From assembly GCA_964633405.1 (NCBI GenBank), contig CAZWFV010000022.1:1-5848 (forward strand): a stretch of 5,848 nucleotides of DNA. Direction: 5' to 3'. The position numbers and the translations under genes were made by a program. The stretch comes from JAMCRD01 sp964633405. Its GTDB lineage: Bacteria > Patescibacteriota > Minisyncoccia > UBA6257 > Colwellbacteraceae. Under the pieces are notes generated by a model that had not been told where the DNA came from, searched no databases, and saw only the letters and a program-made list of their open reading frames with translations. This document shows, piece after piece, positions 3,401 to 5,848 of this stretch (positions within the stretch are counted from its first letter, which is position 1; the number at the start of each line of letters is the position of its first letter).

Positions 3401-5056
3401 TTCCTGTTTCTCTCGGCGGCCAGCAGATCTTGCTCTGGCCGCGGCCGCAAATCTAACGAAGAGAGGGTGAGGTCTGAGCGGACGCGACTTCAATTCGGGG
3501 TGGAATTGGGTACCGAGGAAGAAGGGGTGTTTCGTCCGGGGTAATTCCATTATCTCCATTAACCTCCTGTCCGGAGAAACGCCAGAGAATATCATCCCCT
3601 TCTTCTCCAACCTGCCTATATATTCTGGGCTGACCTCGTAGCGGTGGCGGTGCCTCTCGGATATTTTCCGCGCAGCGTAGGCCTCGGCTGCTATAGTTCC
3701 AGGCAGCAACGTCGCCGGGCAGGCTCCTAGGCGCATTGTCGCGCCATAGCGTTTATCTTTTATGTTCTCTTTCTGCTCCGGCATAATGTCGATGACCGGG
3801 TAGGCCGTCTTGGGATTTATCTCGGTCGTGTTCGCCCCCTTCATGCCGGCGGCGTGCCGGGCGAATTCAACTATGGCCAGCTGCATGCCGTAACACAGCC
3901 CGAAATAGGGTATCTTGTTTTCCCGGCAGAAATATATGGCGGCGATCTTGCCCTCTATACCGCGGCTGCCGAAACCGCCGGGCACAATGATCCCGTCGTA
4001 ATCCAGTAGTTCCTTGAGCGAAGATGGTTTTTTCTCGAACTGTTCTGAATTGAGCCATTGGATCACCGCTCTGCGGTTGACCTCGCCCGCCGCATGCTTG
4101 ATGGCCTCTATAACCGAGATATATGAGTCCTCCAGGACGAAGTTGCCGCTGCCGAAGTACTTGCCCACGATTCCGATCCTGATCTCTCCCTTGGCCCGTC
4201 TGGCTCTCTGAACCATCCGCCGCCATTCCTTGAGGTCGCGCTTTCTGGGTCTTATGCCCAGCTTATCGAACAGCCGGTCGCCCAAACGGCCCTTCTCGAA
4301 GTTCAGCGGCACCTCGTACACGCTGTCCACGTTGGGCGCGGAAATGACATCGTTCTTCGAGGTTAGGCCGCACACGAAGGAGATTTTCTCGCGGCGCTTG
4401 CTGTCTAAAGGTATCGGCGCGCGGCCCATGATTAGGTCGACCTGCAAGCCGGCCGCGTTAAGGGTGCGTGCGGCATATTGGGTGGGTTTTGTCTTTAGTT
4501 CCGTCCCGCCGGCAGAAAGAGCCGGGATCAGACTGACCAGGACAAGCAGCACGTCCTTGGGCTGCTTCACTTTAAGTATGCGTATCGCCTCCAGAAAAAG
4601 TATGTTCTGATACTCTCCCGCCGTACCGCCGATCTCCACTATGACGACGTCGGCCTTACTCTTCCTGCCGGCGTTTTTTATCCTTCTGATCACCTCCAGG
4701 GGTATGTCGGGAACCACCTCGACGCATCTTCCCCCGTATTCGAGATTGCGCTCTCTCTGGATCACGCTTAGATACACGCTGCCCGTAGTCATGTAGTTGT
4801 CTTTGGAGAAATCCGTGTCCAGGAACCGTTCGTAGTTGCCCATGTCTTGGTCGCACTCCGTCCCATCGTCCAAAACAAAAACCTCACCGTGTTCGGTGGG
4901 GTTCATTGTGCCTGCATCTACGTTGACGTAGGGGTCAATCTTTAGGGCGGTGACCCGGCAGCCCCTGGCTTGGAGGATCTTACCAATCGATGCTGAGGCT
5001 ACCCCTTTACCAACGCCAGAGATAACCCCTCCTACCACGAAGATGTATTTAGTCAT
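3395..5056 (-). CDS. pyrG: CTP synthase (glutamine-hydrolysing)
   Basis: A complete 553-residue CTP synthase, which makes CTP from UTP, ATP and glutamine-derived ammonia in the cytosol. The N-terminal amidoligase domain shows the P-loop GGVISGVGKG (9-18), K39-I-D-P-Y, the Mg-binding D71 and E141, and KTKPTQ (188-193) of the UTP site. The C-terminal class I glutaminase domain (about 290-540) shows the oxyanion PGGFGSRG (359-366), nucleophile Cys388 in GLCYGMQ, and the H519-P-E521 pair in QFHPE. All catalytic residues are present. The loop normally reading GTVGDIE is GTAGEYQ (145-150), a variant I associate with Patescibacteria. The C-terminus ends with a basic, Ala/Arg-rich tail. ATG at 5056 gives the canonical start MTKYIFVVGG; no strong Shine-Dalgarno is visible. 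It stands alone, convergent with the helical protein and divergent from the PAP2_C gene. Confidence 0.97.
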   Translation of the reverse strand: MTKYIFVVGGVISGVGKGVASASIGKILQARGCRVTALKIDPYVNVDAGTMNPTEHGEVFVLDDGTECDQDMGNYERFLDTDFSKDNYMTTGSVYLSVIQRERNLEYGGRCVEVVPDIPLEVIRRIKNAGRKSKADVVIVEIGGTAGEYQNILFLEAIRILKVKQPKDVLLVLVSLIPALSAGGTELKTKPTQYAARTLNAAGLQVDLIMGRAPIPLDSKRREKISFVCGLTSKNDVISAPNVDSVYEVPLNFEKGRLGDRLFDKLGIRPRKRDLKEWRRMVQRARRAKGEIRIGIVGKYFGSGNFVLEDSYISVIEAIKHAAGEVNRRAVIQWLNSEQFEKKPSSLKELLDYDGIIVPGGFGSRGIEGKIAAIYFCRENKIPYFGLCYGMQLAIVEFARHAAGMKGANTTEINPKTAYPVIDIMPEQKENIKDKRYGATMRLGACPATLLPGTIAAEAYAARKISERHRHRYEVSPEYIGRLEKKGMIFSGVSPDRRLMEIMELPRTKHPFFLGTQFHPELKSRPLRPHPLFVRFAAAARARSAGRREKQEI

Positions 5057-5086
5057 AGATCGCTTAAAAGAATTTATACGGAATCT

Positions 5087-5115
5087 ATTTTAACCCCCTT
5101 ACACACCCGGCACAA
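5087..5115 (-). promoter_or_regulatory. candidate pyrG promoter
   Basis: On the minus strand TTGTGC (5110-5115), a 17-base spacer and TAAAAT (5087-5092) predict a start near 5080 and a leader of about 24 bases. A second, weaker -10 (TATAAA at 5073-5078) would give a leader of only about 10 bases. No attenuator hairpin or pyrimidine-type leader is apparent between the promoter and the ATG. Confidence 0.45.
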
Positions 5116-5140
5116 CAACTGGCCTGTTAATTATCGCGCT

Positions 5141-5169
5141 ATGCCAGGCAAAAATAATCGATTTATAAT
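5141..5169 (+). promoter_or_regulatory. promoter of the PAP2_C gene
   Basis: ATGCCA (5141-5146, 4 of 6 matches to TTGACA), a 17-base spacer and a perfect TATAAT (5164-5169) predict a start near 5176. This decides against the in-frame ATGs at 5141 and 5168, which would lie in the promoter, and favours ATG at 5210 with a leader of about 34 bases. Only a weak AGGCGAAG precedes that ATG. Confidence 0.6.
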
Positions 5170-5209
5170 GGTAAGCGGTCTGTCTACGGCAGGAATCGCA
5201 GGCGAAGCA

Positions 5210-5848
5210 ATGAAATATCTCGAATTTTTCACCAAAGAAAGGAGAAGGTCGTTGATGGTCGGTATATTTATCTTTGCTTTGGCGATTATTTTCCAATTCT
5301 ACGCGTCAGCCTACTCGAGCCGGGTGGCCAGCACCGCGGTACACGACCTGTTCCTCGACAATCTGCCGGTCTTCAATCTGAACGCGATAATAGTAGAGGG
5401 CGCCCTGACCGCCATCGTATTCACCCTCATTTTCATACTTTACAAACCCTCATACCTTATATTCACGCTTAAATCGGCCGCCATATTCATAGCCACGCGG
5501 GCGGTGTTCATATCGGTGACCCACCTGGGCATCTATCCCGGACAGGCCGGCCCCGACCCGACCGGCTTTGCCGACAGGATCTATACCGGTCTGGGTCTGG
5601 AGGGCGGTTTCTTCTTCTCCGGCCACGTGGGACTGACTTTCCTTATGGCCCTCATTCTGTGGGACAAGAAATCGTGGAGATACGTTTATATAATTATGGC
5701 CGTGGTATTCGCCGTCTCGGTTATACTTGCCCACATACATTACTCGATAGACGTGCTTGCGGCACCGTTCATGACCTACGCCATATTCAAGATATCCCAG
5801 TATTTCTTCCCGGAGGATTACAGGTTGGTCGAGGGGGCCGCACGACAT
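5210..5848 (+). CDS. sphingomyelin-synthase-like PAP2_C family membrane protein (3' end beyond window)
   Basis: An open frame of 213 codons reaches the right edge. The protein starts with a basic cytosolic segment (MKYLEFFTKERRRS) followed by hydrophobic helices at about 15-34, 58-78, 88-106, 137-150, 157-174 and 178-196. Motifs match the PAP2_C/sphingomyelin-synthase-related group: TRAVFISVTHLGIYP (96-110; compare R-x-x-x-x-x-x-T-x-L-P), FFSGHVG (135-141; SGH) and HYSIDVLAA (177-185; H-Y-T/S-x-D-V), supplying the catalytic His139, His177 and Asp181. Such enzymes transfer or hydrolyse lipid phosphate head groups at the outer membrane face; the usual CGD before SGH is missing (LEGGFFFSGH). The substrate cannot be told. 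ATG at 5210 was chosen because a good promoter overlaps the two upstream in-frame ATGs. It is the second PAP2-fold gene in the window, divergent from pyrG. Confidence 0.85.
   Translation, partial: MKYLEFFTKERRRSLMVGIFIFALAIIFQFYASAYSSRVASTAVHDLFLDNLPVFNLNAIIVEGALTAIVFTLIFILYKPSYLIFTLKSAAIFIATRAVFISVTHLGIYPGQAGPDPTGFADRIYTGLGLEGGFFFSGHVGLTFLMALILWDKKSWRYVYIIMAVVFAVSVILAHIHYSIDVLAAPFMTYAIFKISQYFFPEDYRLVEGAARH

Noticed and set aside
5141..5209. N-terminal extension of the PAP2_C protein from ATG at 5141 or 5168
   Set aside because: The extension overlaps an ATGCCA-17-TATAAT promoter and adds residues unlike the membrane-protein start; ATG at 5210 gives a basic segment followed directly by a helix.
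5450..5848. Minus-strand 132-codon frame at the right edge
   Set aside because: It is rich in Gly, Arg, His and Tyr and is antisense to the well-supported PAP2_C gene with its conserved motifs.

Overview
The window looks like a piece of a Candidate Phyla Radiation (Patescibacteria, probably Parcubacteria-type) genome. This is inferred from the CTP synthase variant (GTAGEYQ in place of the common GTVGDIE), from small genes packed with very short or overlapping ends, from an NlpC/P60-like protein and an Ala/Ser/Thr-rich helical protein of kinds I associate with these organisms, and from AT-rich -10 boxes lying only 6-8 bases before start codons. UGA is used as a normal stop. No search was run, so the taxonomic call rests on recognition only.

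Layout. 2-1210 (minus, runs off the left edge): a long membrane-anchored protein whose extracellular part is a Ser/Thr/Pro-rich stalk. 1204-1308 (minus): a doubtful 34-residue ORF overlapping its start. 1335-1703 (minus): a small four-helix membrane protein of the GlpM/DUF3147 type. 1728-2192 (plus): a BcrC/YbjG-like PAP2 phosphatase, divergent from the previous gene across 24 bases. 2185-2331 (minus): a 48-residue basic protein with a GTG start, overlapping the 3' end of the phosphatase gene. 2413-2907 (plus): an NlpC/P60-like cysteine hydrolase. 2967-3348 (plus): a start signal and ten codons that run out of frame into a helical Ala/Ser/Thr-rich protein lacking a proper N-terminus (frameshift or fusion). 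3370-3400: a strong bidirectional terminator. 3395-5056 (minus): complete pyrG. 5210-5848 (plus, runs off the right edge): a sphingomyelin-synthase-like PAP2_C membrane protein.

Functional theme. Apart from pyrG (nucleotide synthesis), most products are membrane or cell-envelope proteins: two lipid-phosphatase-fold enzymes, a putative cell-wall-type cysteine hydrolase, a surface stalk protein and a small membrane protein. The undecaprenyl-pyrophosphate phosphatase candidate would supply lipid carrier for wall and glycan synthesis. There is no long operon: most genes sit in divergent or convergent pairs with their own promoters.

The most interesting structure is regulatory. Two intergenic regions carry a palindromic -10 element (ATTATATAAT and ATTATAAT) that can serve both strands at once, and four starts (1703 minus, 1728 plus, 2331 minus, 2967 plus) sit about 6-8 bases from the -10 box, predicting leaderless mRNAs. 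The convergent 3' ends share hairpins that overlap stop codons.
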